This document shows positions 1-9,656 of a stretch of 64,000 nucleotides of DNA, one piece after another. Both the position numbers and the translations under genes were made by a program. The notes under the pieces were generated by a model, which was not told the DNA's origin, ran no database searches, and saw nothing but the letters and a program-made list of their open reading frames with translations. Origin of the DNA: Sandarakinorhabdus sp. (GTDB lineage Bacteria; Pseudomonadota; Alphaproteobacteria; Sphingomonadales; Sphingomonadaceae); the NCBI GenBank assembly GCA_020692215.1, contig JAIMKW010000005.1, forward strand, positions 62,001-126,000. Reading direction: 5' to 3'. Every line of letters starts with the position of its first letter. The stretch's first letter is position 1.

Positions 1-2713
1 CGCTGACGCCGGTGACGGCGAACTGGGTGGCGGTGTAGCGCAGCGTGTTGTCGAACTCGGTGTCGCTTTTGACAATCGTGTAGTTCAACTGGGTGCCGAA
101 GCCGCTTTCCCAGAAGGTGTGCTGCACTGCGAATTCCCAGCCATAGAGCTTGGCAACCTGATTGCTGTTGCCGGGCTGTGTGGTTGTGAAGATCACATCC
201 GGATCGGTCGGTTGGCCGATGATGCCGCGTGGCGCGCCATCGACGAACTGGACAACGCTGGGGTTGTTGGTGGCGAGATAGGCGAGGATGTCGGCAAAGC
301 CCGGGTTGCCGCCGAGCGCTGTGCGCGCTGCCTGCACGGCTGCGCCCTGGGCCGGATTGGTCAGATCGAACAACGGCTCCTGGGCTGTCGTGTTGGCAAT
401 GAAGTTGCTGACGTCCTTGTGGAAGAAGCCAACCGAAACATAGCTGGCCTTGTCATAATACCATTCGGCCGACAGATCGATGTTCTTCGACAGATAGGGG
501 TTCAGTCCGGGGTTGCCGCTGCCGGCCGTGCTGCCGCCGCCTGGCCGCAGCGGCGCGTTCACCGTGATGCCGCCTTGCAGGCTGGCATAATCGGGACGGG
601 TGATCGTGTGGCTGTAGGACGCGCGGAGCCTGACCTCTTCGAACGGAATCAGGGCAAAGTCCATCGCGGGCAGCCAGCTGTCATACTCGCCCTTCAGGGT
701 GGTGAAATCGGACTGGCCAGTGAACAGCAGGCCGATTTCGTTGTCGGCAAGCCAGACCGTTCCGTTCGGCACCGGAACCAGCGCCGAGGACGAGACCTTC
801 GTCTTTTCATAGCGCAGGCCGAGGCGAAGGGTGGCGCGCGCATCCCCGAGATCGAAATCGTGGAGGGTTTCGATGTAGGGGGAAACCGTCTTTTCCTGAA
901 TACGGCGATCGGTGTTGTATTCGGCAAGGCAGCCGCTTTGCGGAACGCCGGTGAACGGTGCGCTGCAAACGCCGATCTGGGATTCCAGAAGGTCGATCAG
1001 CCGTTCGGTATCGATTGCGAAGTAGTTTTGCAGGATCGCAGGATCATTGGATCCGTCCATACCGGCAAGCCGGCCGGGCAGGCTGGTGAGGGTGTAGATA
1101 TCGTCTGGCGTGTCGGCGGCGCTCAGCGTTCCGCCCCAGCTGTCGCTCTGCAGGAAGCCATAGGCCGAGCGCACCTTGTTTTCCGTGTAGGTGACGCCGA
1201 AATCCAGGCTCTTGATGACCGACGTATCGAAATCATAGCCGCCCCGGGCGGTGACCTCGTTGATTTCGGTTTTCATGTAGGCATTGCGGAAGGCGTTGCC
1301 GGACGGGCGGATGTTGGAAGCGGCGATTTCCGCGCCGGGGTGCATGGCCACCGAGATGACCGGCATGTCGGTGGTGAAATCGACTTTCTGATCTGCCACG
1401 CCGAAGATGGCGCTGCCGACGGCGATGTTGCTGCCATAGGGGCTGGTCGGCTTGCTTTCGGCGGTGGAATGGTGGCCATCGACTTCGAAGTGCAGGCCAT
1501 CCATGCCTTCCCACCGGACGTTGCCGCCGATCGAGTGGTTGACGTTGCGGTTGGCAGCGACAGCACCGGTGAAGGAAAGATCCTTGCCTTCGCCCGCACC
1601 GAAGGCTTCGGAATAGAAGAGCGGGCCGGCAACCGGGCCATCGGTCCAGCTGCTGCTTGTGTTGTTGTGGTTGAACCACACGCCGATGCTGTTGGTGCGG
1701 GCATCGACGGTGTTCTGGGAGTAGTGATAGTCGACCACTGCGGTCAGGCTGTCGGTCGGCCTGACTTCGAGCACGACCTGGCCGTTGATGCGCTTGCGAT
1801 CGATGTCGGTGAAATCATAGCTGGCGTTCTGGGCGACCTGATAAACGTCGGTCGGGCCCGGCCGGTTGATGGTCTTGTCGAAGTTGCCGCGCCAGTCGTT
1901 TGCATCGACCGGCAGCGAGCCCCAGTTGTTTTCGTTGCCGAGATAGCCTTCGCGCCAGCCGGCGTTGAACTGTGCAAGGCTGGCCTTGCGGCGCTGGTAG
2001 GAGCCGCTGATCAGGATGCCCACCTTGTCGTCGGCGAAGCTCTTGGAGATGATGCCCGAGATTTCAGGGGTGATCTTGGTGCCTTCGAAGGTGTGATCGA
2101 TCACACCCTTGGCGGCGATGCTGCCCTGCAGACCGGGGCGGTCGAGCGGGCGCGGGGTCTTGATGTTGATGACCGAGCCGATGCCGCCGGTGGGCAGCGA
2201 GGCGCGGCCCGACTTGAAGACTTCGACGCCGGCAATGCCTTCGGAGGCAATGTTGGCGAAATCGAAGCTGCGCGAGGCCGGGGCGGCGCAGCAGCTGCCG
2301 AGCTCGGACGTCGGCATCTGGCGGCCGTTCAGCAGGACGAGGTTGAATTCCGGGCCGAAGCCGCGAACGGTGACCCTGGAGCCTTCACCGTTGCTGCGAT
2401 CGATGGAAACGCCGGTGATGCGCTGCAGCGATTCGGCGAGGTTGGTATCCGGGAACTTGCCGATATCCACGGCCGAAATGGCATCGACGACGCCGATGGC
2501 ATCGCGCTTGGTGTCCATCGACTGGCGGAGGCTGGCGCGGATGCCGGTGACGATGATGTCTTCAGCGGCAGCGTCCTCGGCCGAGGCCACTTGCGGGGCT
2601 GCTTCCTGGGCTGCGGCGGGCTGCGAGACCCAGCCGATCGCCACGATCGAAGCGCCGATCAGCAGTTGGTTCAACCCAGGCTTGCGCCAATCATGCGACA
2701 GCGATTCATGCAT
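1..2713 (-). CDS. TonB-dependent receptor, Caulobacter type (3' end beyond window)
   Basis: Outer-membrane active transporter powered by TonB-ExbBD; the substrate is unknown, but this subclass often imports plant or algal glycans and other carbon sources. The visible part is about 904 codons. It has a signal peptide (hydrophobic LLIGASIVAIGW ending QPAAAQ near residue 36), a TonB-box-like DIIVTG near 53-58, a plug domain with the motifs VDAISAVDIGKFPDTN and VTVRGF, then a long beta-barrel. The C-terminal barrel strands lie before base 1. The start ATG at 2713 is followed by the signal peptide; an upstream GGGGAGG acts as ribosome-binding site. A palindromic LacI-type operator lies about 50 bp upstream, which suggests carbohydrate-responsive control. 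Family assignment is firm; the ligand is not known. Confidence 0.93.
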   Translation of the reverse strand, partial: MHESLSHDWRKPGLNQLLIGASIVAIGWVSQPAAAQEAAPQVASAEDAAAEDIIVTGIRASLRQSMDTKRDAIGVVDAISAVDIGKFPDTNLAESLQRITGVSIDRSNGEGSRVTVRGFGPEFNLVLLNGRQMPTSELGSCCAAPASRSFDFANIASEGIAGVEVFKSGRASLPTGGIGSVINIKTPRPLDRPGLQGSIAAKGVIDHTFEGTKITPEISGIISKSFADDKVGILISGSYQRRKASLAQFNAGWREGYLGNENNWGSLPVDANDWRGNFDKTINRPGPTDVYQVAQNASYDFTDIDRKRINGQVVLEVRPTDSLTAVVDYHYSQNTVDARTNSIGVWFNHNNTSSSWTDGPVAGPLFYSEAFGAGEGKDLSFTGAVAANRNVNHSIGGNVRWEGMDGLHFEVDGHHSTAESKPTSPYGSNIAVGSAIFGVADQKVDFTTDMPVISVAMHPGAEIAASNIRPSGNAFRNAYMKTEINEVTARGGYDFDTSVIKSLDFGVTYTENKVRSAYGFLQSDSWGGTLSAADTPDDIYTLTSLPGRLAGMDGSNDPAILQNYFAIDTERLIDLLESQIGVCSAPFTGVPQSGCLAEYNTDRRIQEKTVSPYIETLHDFDLGDARATLRLGLRYEKTKVSSSALVPVPNGTVWLADNEIGLLFTGQSDFTTLKGEYDSWLPAMDFALIPFEEVRLRASYSHTITRPDYASLQGGITVNAPLRPGGGSTAGSGNPGLNPYLSKNIDLSAEWYYDKASYVSVGFFHKDVSNFIANTTAQEPLFDLTNPAQGAAVQAARTALGGNPGFADILAYLATNNPSVVQFVDGAPRGIIGQPTDPDVIFTTTQPGNSNQVAKLYGWEFAVQHTFWESGFGTQLNYTIVKSDTEFDNTLRYTATQFAVTGVS

Positions 2714-2760
2714 CTGCGATGTCCTCCCCGGATAGCGTGCGTCTTTGCGCGCACGGCTTC

Positions 2761-2795
2761 ATTGTGAACGTTCACGATAATTGGCAACGTTCACT
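2761..2795. promoter_or_regulatory. LacI/GalR-type operator pair upstream of the TonB receptor
   Basis: The 12-bp perfect palindrome GTGAACGTTCAC lies at 2764-2775. A second AACGTT-centred half-match, GCAACGTTCAC, lies at 2784-2794. Their centres are 19 bp apart. Operators with a central CG and AACGTT-like core are typical of LacI/GalR regulators, which often control TonB receptors for sugars in Caulobacter and Xanthomonas. No LacI gene lies in this window, so the regulator is inferred. Confidence 0.6.
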
Positions 2796-2877
2796 TCGTC
2801 AAGAAGCCACTGGCGGCCGCGCTGCCGCGCATGCGAGGCCCTGGATGCAGAGGGTTTTTCCGCCTTCAGGCGGGTCT

Positions 2878-3741
2878 TCAGGCGAAGACGACCGTGCGGC
2901 TGCCGTTGAGGAAAACGCGGTGCTGGGCGTGCCAGAGGATGGCGCGGGACAGCACGCTGGATTCGGTCTCGCGGCCGATGGCGACGCAATCTTCGGCTGT
3001 GGCGCTGTGGGAGACGCGGCGGACATCCTGTTCGATGATCGGGCCCTCATCGAGCGCGGCGGTGACATAGTGTGCGGTGGCGCCGATGATCTTCACGCCG
3101 CGCGCATGGGCCTGGTGATAGGGGCGGGCGCCCTTGAAGCTGGGCAGGAAGCTGTGGTGGATGTTGATGCAGCGGCCCGCGAGCCTGGCCGAGAAATCGT
3201 TGGACAGGATCTGCATGTAGCGCGCGAGGACGACAAGATCCGCGCCGCTGCTGGTGATCAGATCTGAAAAGGCGGCTTCCTGCTGCGCCCTGGTGGCGGC
3301 GGTGACCGGGAGGCAGTGGAACGGATAGCCGTGCCATTGGGCGAGCGGGCGGCAATTTTCATGGTTCGAGACTATGCCGGCGATCTCGACCGGGAGGGAG
3401 CCTATCTTCACCTTGTGGATGATATCGGTGAGGCAGTGATCGTGTTTCGAGACGGCAATCAGCAGCTTGAGCGGCATTCCGAGATCCCGGCTGTCCCAGC
3501 TGAGGCCGAGGGCTGTTTCGTGCGGCGCCATCAGCAGGGGAAGGCGCTCCACCATCTGCACATCGCCGGCGATGTGCATGCGCACGAAGAACTGCTGCGT
3601 ATCGGGATCGCCATAGACGGCTGCTTCGCGAATATCCCAGCCATCGGCAGCGACCGCCGGGGCGATGGCAGCGAGGATTCCGGGCCTGTCGGGCGCGATG
3701 ATGCGCAGGACGATGTTGGCGCTGTGAGTGGTGGCGATCAT
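2878..3741 (-). CDS. purU: Formyltetrahydrofolate deformylase
   Basis: Hydrolyses 10-formyl-tetrahydrofolate to formate and tetrahydrofolate, balancing cytosolic one-carbon pools. The 287-residue protein has the full family layout: an N-terminal ACT-like domain (residues about 8-85, starting VLRIIAPDRPGILA) and a formyltransferase domain. The catalytic triad of the formyltransferase fold is visible as N193 and H195 in CINIHHSFLPS and D231 in TAALDEGPIIEQD. It lies 99 bp downstream of trmFO on the same strand, another folate-consuming enzyme, so the two may share a transcript. Length and motifs are normal. Confidence 0.96.
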   Translation of the reverse strand: MIATTHSANIVLRIIAPDRPGILAAIAPAVAADGWDIREAAVYGDPDTQQFFVRMHIAGDVQMVERLPLLMAPHETALGLSWDSRDLGMPLKLLIAVSKHDHCLTDIIHKVKIGSLPVEIAGIVSNHENCRPLAQWHGYPFHCLPVTAATRAQQEAAFSDLITSSGADLVVLARYMQILSNDFSARLAGRCINIHHSFLPSFKGARPYHQAHARGVKIIGATAHYVTAALDEGPIIEQDVRRVSHSATAEDCVAIGRETESSVLSRAILWHAQHRVFLNGSRTVVFA

Positions 3742-3840
3742 CTGGGTTCCGTTGTGCGGCTGTTGCTGTGCGCGGGCTGGTAACCGGCCGGTGCCGGCGG
3801 CGAAAGCTGGTGATGCTGCCCGGGACAGGCCTTTTGTGGT

Positions 3841-5205
3841 TCAGGCGGCCTGGGACAGGCCGGGCGACTGCGCCAGCCAGCCGGCCAGTGCGATCCGTGC
3901 GCGGGCCGAGAGCGCTGCCTTGCGTTCGCGGCCTTTAGCCGGGCCCTCGATGGATGGGAACAGGCCGAAATTGATGTTCATCGGCTGGAAGCTTTCGGGC
4001 ATCGCGGCGCTGGTGATGTGGGCGAGCAGTGCGCCGATTGCGGTTTCGGGCGGTGGCGGCACCGGGCGCCGGCCGTGCACACGATCCGACAGGAAGCGGC
4101 CGGCCAGAAGGCCGATGGCGGCGGATTCGACATAGCCTTCGCAGCCGGTGATCTGCCCGGCAAAGCTGATGCGCAGATCGGCCGCGAGCCTGAGCGTGGG
4201 ATCGAGCAGGACGGGCGAGCGGATGAAGCTGTTGCGGTGCAGGCCGCCGAGCCGGGCGAATTCTGCCTGTTCAAGGCCAGGGATGGTGCGGAAGATGCGT
4301 AGCTGTTCGCCATGTTTCAGCTTGGTCTGGAAGCCGACCATGTTCATGAGCGACCCTGACGCATTGTCCTGCCGGAGCTGGACGACGGCCCAGGCACCCT
4401 TGCCGGTGCGCGGATCCCTGAGGCCGATGGGCTTCATCGGGCCGAAGCGCAGTGTGTTGGGGCCGCGCGCAGCCATCACCTCGATCGGCATGCAGCCTTC
4501 GAAATAGGGGGTATCCTTTTCCCAATCCTTGAAGTCGGCCTTTTCGCCGCTGTTGAGCGCTTCGATGAAGGCGAGATAATCGGGCTTGTCGAGCGGGCAG
4601 TTGATGTAATCCCCCTCGCCGGGCGGGTGGAGGCTGCCATCGGGGGCCTTGTCATAGCGGGATTGCCGCCAGGCCTTGCCCATGTCGATCGATTCGGTGT
4701 GGACGATGGGGGCGATTGCATCGAAAAAGGCGAGATGGGCTTCGCCGGTGCGGCTCTGGATGAATTGCGCCAGCGGTTCCGATGTGAGCGGGCCGGTGGC
4801 GATGAGGACATGCGGCCAGGCGGGATCAGGCGCGGTGACTTCCTCGCGCACGATGGTGACGAAGGGGTGCGCTTCGAGCGTTTGCGTGACGGCGGCGGCG
4901 AAGACATCGCGATCGACCGCAAGCGCCGAGCCGGCGGGCACCTGGGCTGCATCTGCTGCGCGCATCACCAGCGAGTTCATGGCGCGCATTTCGGCGTGGA
5001 GGAGGCCGACAGCGTTGTGATCTGCATCATCCGACCGGAAGCTGTTGGAGCAGACCAGTTCGGCCAGGGCATCCGTGTGGTGCGCCGGGGTGGAGCGGAC
5101 GCCGCGCATTTCGTGCAGCACCACGGGCACCTGCCGGGCGGCGAGCTGCCATGCGGCTTCCGAGCCGGCGAGGCCGCCGCCGATGATGTGGACGGGTTGG
5201 GACAT
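3841..5205 (-). CDS. trmFO: Methylenetetrahydrofolate-tRNA (uracil-5-)-methyltransferase
   Basis: Folate- and FAD-dependent enzyme that makes 5-methyluridine at position 54 in the T-loop of tRNA, using methylenetetrahydrofolate as carbon donor. The 454-residue protein starts [19 protein letters not shown], with the FAD dinucleotide-binding GxGxxG at 9-14. It contains the family motif [10 protein letters not shown], whose C52 matches one of the two catalytic cysteines, and a later [12 protein letters not shown] segment carrying the other. The reading frame stays open far upstream, but the FAD motif fixes the start at the ATG at 5205. It is followed by purU. TrmFO is typical of Gram-positives and many alphaproteobacteria, in place of the SAM-dependent TrmA. 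Confidence 0.95.
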   Translation of the reverse strand: MSQPVHIIGGGLAGSEAAWQLAARQVPVVLHEMRGVRSTPAHHTDALAELVCSNSFRSDDADHNAVGLLHAEMRAMNSLVMRAADAAQVPAGSALAVDRDVFAAAVTQTLEAHPFVTIVREEVTAPDPAWPHVLIATGPLTSEPLAQFIQSRTGEAHLAFFDAIAPIVHTESIDMGKAWRQSRYDKAPDGSLHPPGEGDYINCPLDKPDYLAFIEALNSGEKADFKDWEKDTPYFEGCMPIEVMAARGPNTLRFGPMKPIGLRDPRTGKGAWAVVQLRQDNASGSLMNMVGFQTKLKHGEQLRIFRTIPGLEQAEFARLGGLHRNSFIRSPVLLDPTLRLAADLRISFAGQITGCEGYVESAAIGLLAGRFLSDRVHGRRPVPPPPETAIGALLAHITSAAMPESFQPMNINFGLFPSIEGPAKGRERKAALSARARIALAGWLAQSPGLSQAA

Positions 5206-5346
5206 GGCTCCCTTCTGCCCAATGGAGGGGGTGCCTTGCAACTGCTGCGGTTTCGGGCGCGACTTTATGCGGCCGCGGAAGCCGCCGTGGCAGTTGCAGC
5301 GGCGCGCGGCCCTTTTGTCTCCGCAATTTGCCGCTAAGGAAGATGC

Positions 5347-6267
5347 GTGGACCTTTACCTCCCCATTGCCGAGATGTCCGTCAACGCGTTCGTGATCATC
5401 GCGCTGGGCGGGCTTGTGGGCTTTCTTTCGGGCATGTTCGGGGTTGGCGGCGGGTTTCTGACGACCCCGCTGCTGATCTTTTATGGCATCCCGCCGGCGA
5501 TTGCGGTTGCCTCTTCGGCGACACAGGTGACGGGTTCCTCCGTTTCGGGCGCCTTCAGCTATTTCCGGCGCGGGCAGGTGGACCTGAAGATGGGCGCCGT
5601 GCTGGTGGCGGGCGGAATGATGGGATCGGTGATCGGCTCGTTCCTGTTCCGCTGGTTGAAATCGCTGGGGCAGGTGGATGTGATGATCGGCCTTGTCTAT
5701 GTGCTGTTCCTGGGATCTGTCGGCGCGCTGATGCTGCGGGAATCGATTGCCGAGCTGCGGCAGAGCAGGGCCGGGGGCGCGCCGATGCGCCGGATTCGGC
5801 GGCACCATCCGCTGGTGGCAGCGCTGCCCATGCGGATGCGCTTTCCAAAATCGGGCATCTATATCTCGCCTCTGGCGCCGTTTCTGGTGGGGGCGGGGGT
5901 TGGTGTGCTGACGGTGATCATGGGGGTTGGCGGCGGGTTCATCATGGTGCCGGCGATGCTGTATCTGCTGGGCATGGCGGCCGGCGTTGTGGTGGGGACG
6001 AGCCTGTTCCAGATCGTGTTCATAACGGCTGTCGCCACATTGCTGCACGCCACGCAATCGCAGACCGTGGACATCATGCTGGCGGTGCTGCTGCTGCTGG
6101 GGGGCGTTGTTGGTGCGCAGTTCGGGGCGCGCGCGGCGCAGTTTCTTCCGCCCGAGCGGCTGCGGCTGTTCCTCGCCTTGCTGGTGCTGGCGGTGGCCGT
6201 GCGGCTGGCTATCGGGCTGACCTGGACGCCGGCCGAGCTGTTTTCCATCCAGGTGGCGCTTTCGTGA
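5347..6267 (+). CDS. TauE/SafE-family sulfite or anion permease
   Basis: Integral membrane protein of 306 residues in the TauE/SafE (DUF81) family, whose members export sulfite, sulfonates or related organic anions. Two repeated halves can be seen, each opening with a glycine-rich segment: [20 protein letters not shown] near residue 35 and [18 protein letters not shown] near residue 195. About eight transmembrane helices are likely. The start is a GTG at 5347 with AAGGAAG just upstream. Its stop overlaps the start of the TIGR02186 gene (GTGA), so the two are translationally coupled. This pairing is common in alphaproteobacteria and suggests a joint transport function. The substrate is not proven. 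Confidence 0.9.
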   Translation: MDLYLPIAEMSVNAFVIIALGGLVGFLSGMFGVGGGFLTTPLLIFYGIPPAIAVASSATQVTGSSVSGAFSYFRRGQVDLKMGAVLVAGGMMGSVIGSFLFRWLKSLGQVDVMIGLVYVLFLGSVGALMLRESIAELRQSRAGGAPMRRIRRHHPLVAALPMRMRFPKSGIYISPLAPFLVGAGVGVLTVIMGVGGGFIMVPAMLYLLGMAAGVVVGTSLFQIVFITAVATLLHATQSQTVDIMLAVLLLLGGVVGAQFGARAAQFLPPERLRLFLALLVLAVAVRLAIGLTWTPAELFSIQVALS

Positions 6268-7028
6268 GGCGGCTTCTGGCTTTTTTCCTGATGCTGGTGG
6301 TTGCCTTGCCGGCAAGTGCGCAGCCGCGCCTGATCACCGATCTTTCACAGAGCCGGATCGATATTTCCTATCGCTTCGCCGGGGCCGAGTTGCTGATTTT
6401 CGGGGCGATCCAGCACCCTGGCGGGCGGGCGCCGTCAGAGCTTCCGGGGATCGCCGTTGTTCTGCGTGGACCGGCCGAGCCGCTGACGGTTCGGCTGAAG
6501 GAGCGGGTGGCGGGCATCTGGGTGAACACCGAGGCGCTGCGGTTCGAGAGCGCGCCGGGCTTTTATGCGGTGGCGACGACGAAGCCGGTGCGCGACCTGC
6601 TGGATGAGCGCAACGCGGCAATCTATGAGATCGGGCTCGCGCATCTGCAGCTTTCGCCCGCGACCGCTGCCGACACCGAGACGACGCGGCGCTTTCAGGA
6701 CGGGCTGGTGGGCCTGAGAGCGCGCGAGGCGCTGTTCGTGGAGCAGCCCTATGGCGTGCAGGTGACCGACAATGTGCTGTATCGGGCGCGGATTCCGATT
6801 CCGTCTGCCGTTCCTGTGGGCAACTACCAGGCCGAAATCTACCTGATCCAGAATGGCGAGGTGCGCGCGCGATCGACCGCGCCGATCATCATCGACAAGA
6901 GCGGGTTCGAGCGCGGGATCTATGTGTTCGCGCATGATCACAGCTTTCTCTATGGGCTGGCCGCGGTGGCGCTGGCGCTGTTGCTGGGCTGGCTGGCGGG
7001 AGCCGTGGGGCGGTTGCGCGGGGGGTGA
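6264..7028 (+). CDS. TIGR02186 family membrane-anchored periplasmic protein
   Basis: A 254-residue protein of unknown function. It has an N-terminal signal peptide ([20 protein letters not shown]), a beta-rich periplasmic domain with the family-typical segment [22 protein letters not shown], cut here only by ordinary variation, and one C-terminal transmembrane helix ([22 protein letters not shown]). The GTG start overlaps the TGA stop of the TauE/SafE gene. The constant partnership with that permease suggests an accessory role in its export, perhaps an extracytoplasmic subunit. That role is inferred only from gene order. Confidence 0.82.
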   Translation: MRRLLAFFLMLVVALPASAQPRLITDLSQSRIDISYRFAGAELLIFGAIQHPGGRAPSELPGIAVVLRGPAEPLTVRLKERVAGIWVNTEALRFESAPGFYAVATTKPVRDLLDERNAAIYEIGLAHLQLSPATAADTETTRRFQDGLVGLRAREALFVEQPYGVQVTDNVLYRARIPIPSAVPVGNYQAEIYLIQNGEVRARSTAPIIIDKSGFERGIYVFAHDHSFLYGLAAVALALLLGWLAGAVGRLRGG

Positions 7029-7077
7029 GCCCATCTGCCTGTTGCACGCGGGCGCGGCCATCCCTAGCGTCGCGCCC

Positions 7078-9654
7078 ATGGACTCGCCCGCACCGCTGCC
7101 GCCGCTGAAGAAGCTTGCCGATTACCGCCCGCCGGATTGGCTGGTGCCCGATGTTTCGCTGCGCTTCGAGCTGGATGCCGAGCGCACACTGGTGCATGCG
7201 CGGCTGGGCGTTGCCCGCAACGGCGCCCATGCCCGACCGCTGCTGCTGGACGGAGAGGGGCTGGAGCTTCTGGCGCTTTCCATCGACGGCGTGGCCCAGC
7301 CCTTGCCCAACGCCGGGCCGGACGGGCTGACACTGGCGCTGGCGGGCGACGCGGCGGTGATAGAAACGGTGGTTGCCATCTGCCCTTCGGCAAACAGCCG
7401 GCTGATGGGGCTTTATGCATCCGGCGGGAACCTTTGCACGCAGTGCGAGGCCGAAGGCTTCCGGCGGATTACCTTCTTTCCCGACCGGCCCGATGTGCTG
7501 AGCCGATACCATGTGCGGCTGGAGGCGGATGCGGCGCGCTATCCGGTGCTGCTGTCGAACGGGAACCCTGCCGCCTCGGGCGGGCTTCCCGGCGGTCGGC
7601 ATTTTGCCGAGTGGGACGATCCGCACCTGAAGCCCTGCTACCTGTTTGCTGCCGTGGCCGGCGACCTGAGCGCGCTGGAGGACAGTTTCATCACGCAATC
7701 CGGCCGGACGGTGAAACTGGCTGTGTGGGTGGCCAGGGCCGATGTGCCGCGCTGCCGCCATGCGATGGAAAGCCTGAAGCAGGCCATGGCCTTCGACGAG
7801 CGGGTTTATGGCCGGGAATATGACCTGGATGTGTTCAACATCGTGGCGGTGCATGATTTCAACTTTGGGGCGATGGAGAACAAGGGCCTCAACATCTTCA
7901 ATGCCAAATATGTTCTGGCCGACCACGACACCGCGACCGACTGGGATTTCGACGCAATCGCGGGGATTGTGGCGCATGAATATTTCCACAACTGGTCGGG
8001 CAACCGCGTGACCTGCCGGGACTGGTTTCAGCTGAGCCTGAAAGAGGGCTTCACGGTGTTCCGGGATCAGCAGTTTTCCGCCGCCATGGGATCGCCTGCG
8101 GTCAAGCGGATCGAAGGCGTGCGGAGCCTGCGGGGCGGGCAGTTCCCCGAGGATTCGGGGCCGCTGGCGCATCCGGTGCGGCCCGACAGCTATATGGAGA
8201 TTTCCAACTTCTACACCGCGACCGTGTACGACAAGGGCGCGGAACTGATCCGCATGATTGCGACGCTGCTGGGGCCCCAGGCGTTCCGCCGCGCAACCGA
8301 CCGCTATTTCGAGGTGAACGACGGGCGGGCAGCAACAGTGGAGGATTTTCTGTCGGCTATGGCGGCCGAGGGGCTGGATTCCGCCCAGTTCCGCCGCTGG
8401 TACGAGCAGCCGGGGACGCCGCATGTGGATGTGGAGGCGCGGCATGATGAAGCCGCGCGTCGGCTGGAGCTGACCATTCGGCAGGCAAATGACAAGGCGG
8501 GTGCCGACGCGCCGCCCTTGCCCATTCCGTTCAACCTGGCGGTGTTTGCGCGCGATGGCCGAAAGCTGCACGAGCGCACCGACCTGGTGCTGCGCGAGGC
8601 GGTGACATCGCTGGTGCTGGACGATGTGGCCGAGATGCCGATCCTGAGCCTGAACCGGGGTTTTGCCGCCCCGATCATCGCCCGGCCGCCGCCGCCGCGC
8701 GTGGCTCTGATGACGCTGGCCGCGCATGAGGATGACCCGTTCGCGCGCTATGAAGCGCTGCAGCAGCTGATGCTGTCTGCCTTGGTGGAGAGCATCGCCG
8801 ATGGTGCGCCGGCAGGCGGCGCGGATGTGGCGACAGCGGTTGCCGCAACGCTGGCGGGCTGGGAGGCGGACCCGGCGCTGGTGGCGGAATCCATTTTGCT
8901 GCCCACCGAAGCTCTGGTTGGCGACCAGATGGCCGAAGTGGACCCGGTGGCGATCCATGCGGCGCGCGAAGGATTGCGCAAGGCGCTGCTGGATGCGCTG
9001 GGGCCGACGCTGTGGGACATCTGGCACCAGTGCGGGACAGCTGGGGATGATCTTTCGCCGCGCGCCAAGGGGTTGCGGCGGTTGCGGGCCGTGCTGCTGG
9101 GGCTGCTGATGGCGCGCGACGACCATGATGCGACCGCGGCGGCCTTTCTGCAGTTCACCGATGCCACATCGATGACGGACCGGATGTCGGCCCTGACGGC
9201 GCTGAGCCATTCCAACGCTGTCGAGCGGGACGAGGCGCTGAAGCTGTTCCACCAGCGCCATGAGGCCTTGCCCGAAGTGCTGGACAAATGGTTCCTGGTG
9301 CAGGCGGGTTCCACACGGCCCGATACAAGGGCCGTGGTGGAGCATCTGGCGAGCCACCGGCAGTTTGATCCAAGAAACCCCAACCGGTTGCGCGCCCTGA
9401 TTCTGGGTTTTGCGATGAACCAGACGCGCTTTCACGACGTGGACGGCCTTGGCTATGCGCTGCTGTCGCGCCATGTGCTGGAGGCCGACCGGATCAACCC
9501 GCAATCTGCTGCCCGGTTGGTGCAGCCTTTGACGCGGTGGCGGCGGCTGGCGCGGCCATTCGGCGAGTTGATGCAGCGCGAGCTTGCGCATGTGGCCGGG
9601 CGGCCCGGGATTTCCAAGGACCTGACCGAAGTTGTCTCGACAGGGCTGAAGTGA
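7078..9654 (+). CDS. pepN: Aminopeptidase N (M1 family zinc peptidase)
   Basis: Cytosolic metallo-aminopeptidase that removes N-terminal residues from peptides in the last steps of protein turnover. The 858-residue protein shows the M1 exopeptidase motif GAMEN at 264-268 and the zinc site HEYFH at 300-304, with the third ligand E323 in SLKEGFTVF. The long helical C-terminal domain matches the E. coli PepN type (DUF3458). The ATG at 7078 gives a normal N-terminus; no signal peptide is seen. The M16 protease gene starts two bases after its stop, so the pair is probably one transcription unit of peptidases. Confidence 0.96.
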   Translation: MDSPAPLPPLKKLADYRPPDWLVPDVSLRFELDAERTLVHARLGVARNGAHARPLLLDGEGLELLALSIDGVAQPLPNAGPDGLTLALAGDAAVIETVVAICPSANSRLMGLYASGGNLCTQCEAEGFRRITFFPDRPDVLSRYHVRLEADAARYPVLLSNGNPAASGGLPGGRHFAEWDDPHLKPCYLFAAVAGDLSALEDSFITQSGRTVKLAVWVARADVPRCRHAMESLKQAMAFDERVYGREYDLDVFNIVAVHDFNFGAMENKGLNIFNAKYVLADHDTATDWDFDAIAGIVAHEYFHNWSGNRVTCRDWFQLSLKEGFTVFRDQQFSAAMGSPAVKRIEGVRSLRGGQFPEDSGPLAHPVRPDSYMEISNFYTATVYDKGAELIRMIATLLGPQAFRRATDRYFEVNDGRAATVEDFLSAMAAEGLDSAQFRRWYEQPGTPHVDVEARHDEAARRLELTIRQANDKAGADAPPLPIPFNLAVFARDGRKLHERTDLVLREAVTSLVLDDVAEMPILSLNRGFAAPIIARPPPPRVALMTLAAHEDDPFARYEALQQLMLSALVESIADGAPAGGADVATAVAATLAGWEADPALVAESILLPTEALVGDQMAEVDPVAIHAAREGLRKALLDALGPTLWDIWHQCGTAGDDLSPRAKGLRRLRAVLLGLLMARDDHDATAAAFLQFTDATSMTDRMSALTALSHSNAVERDEALKLFHQRHEALPEVLDKWFLVQAGSTRPDTRAVVEHLASHRQFDPRNPNRLRALILGFAMNQTRFHDVDGLGYALLSRHVLEADRINPQSAARLVQPLTRWRRLARPFGELMQRELAHVAGRPGISKDLTEVVSTGLK

Positions 9655-9656
9655 CC

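Noticed and set aside
119..2767. Long open frame of 882 codons on the plus strand
   Set aside because: It is antisense to the TonB-dependent receptor and its protein is low-complexity Ala/Gly/Val/Asp/Arg with no domain. High GC leaves such shadow frames open.
6889..9591. Open frame of 900 codons on the minus strand
   Set aside because: Antisense to pepN, rich in His/Arg/Gln with no domain.
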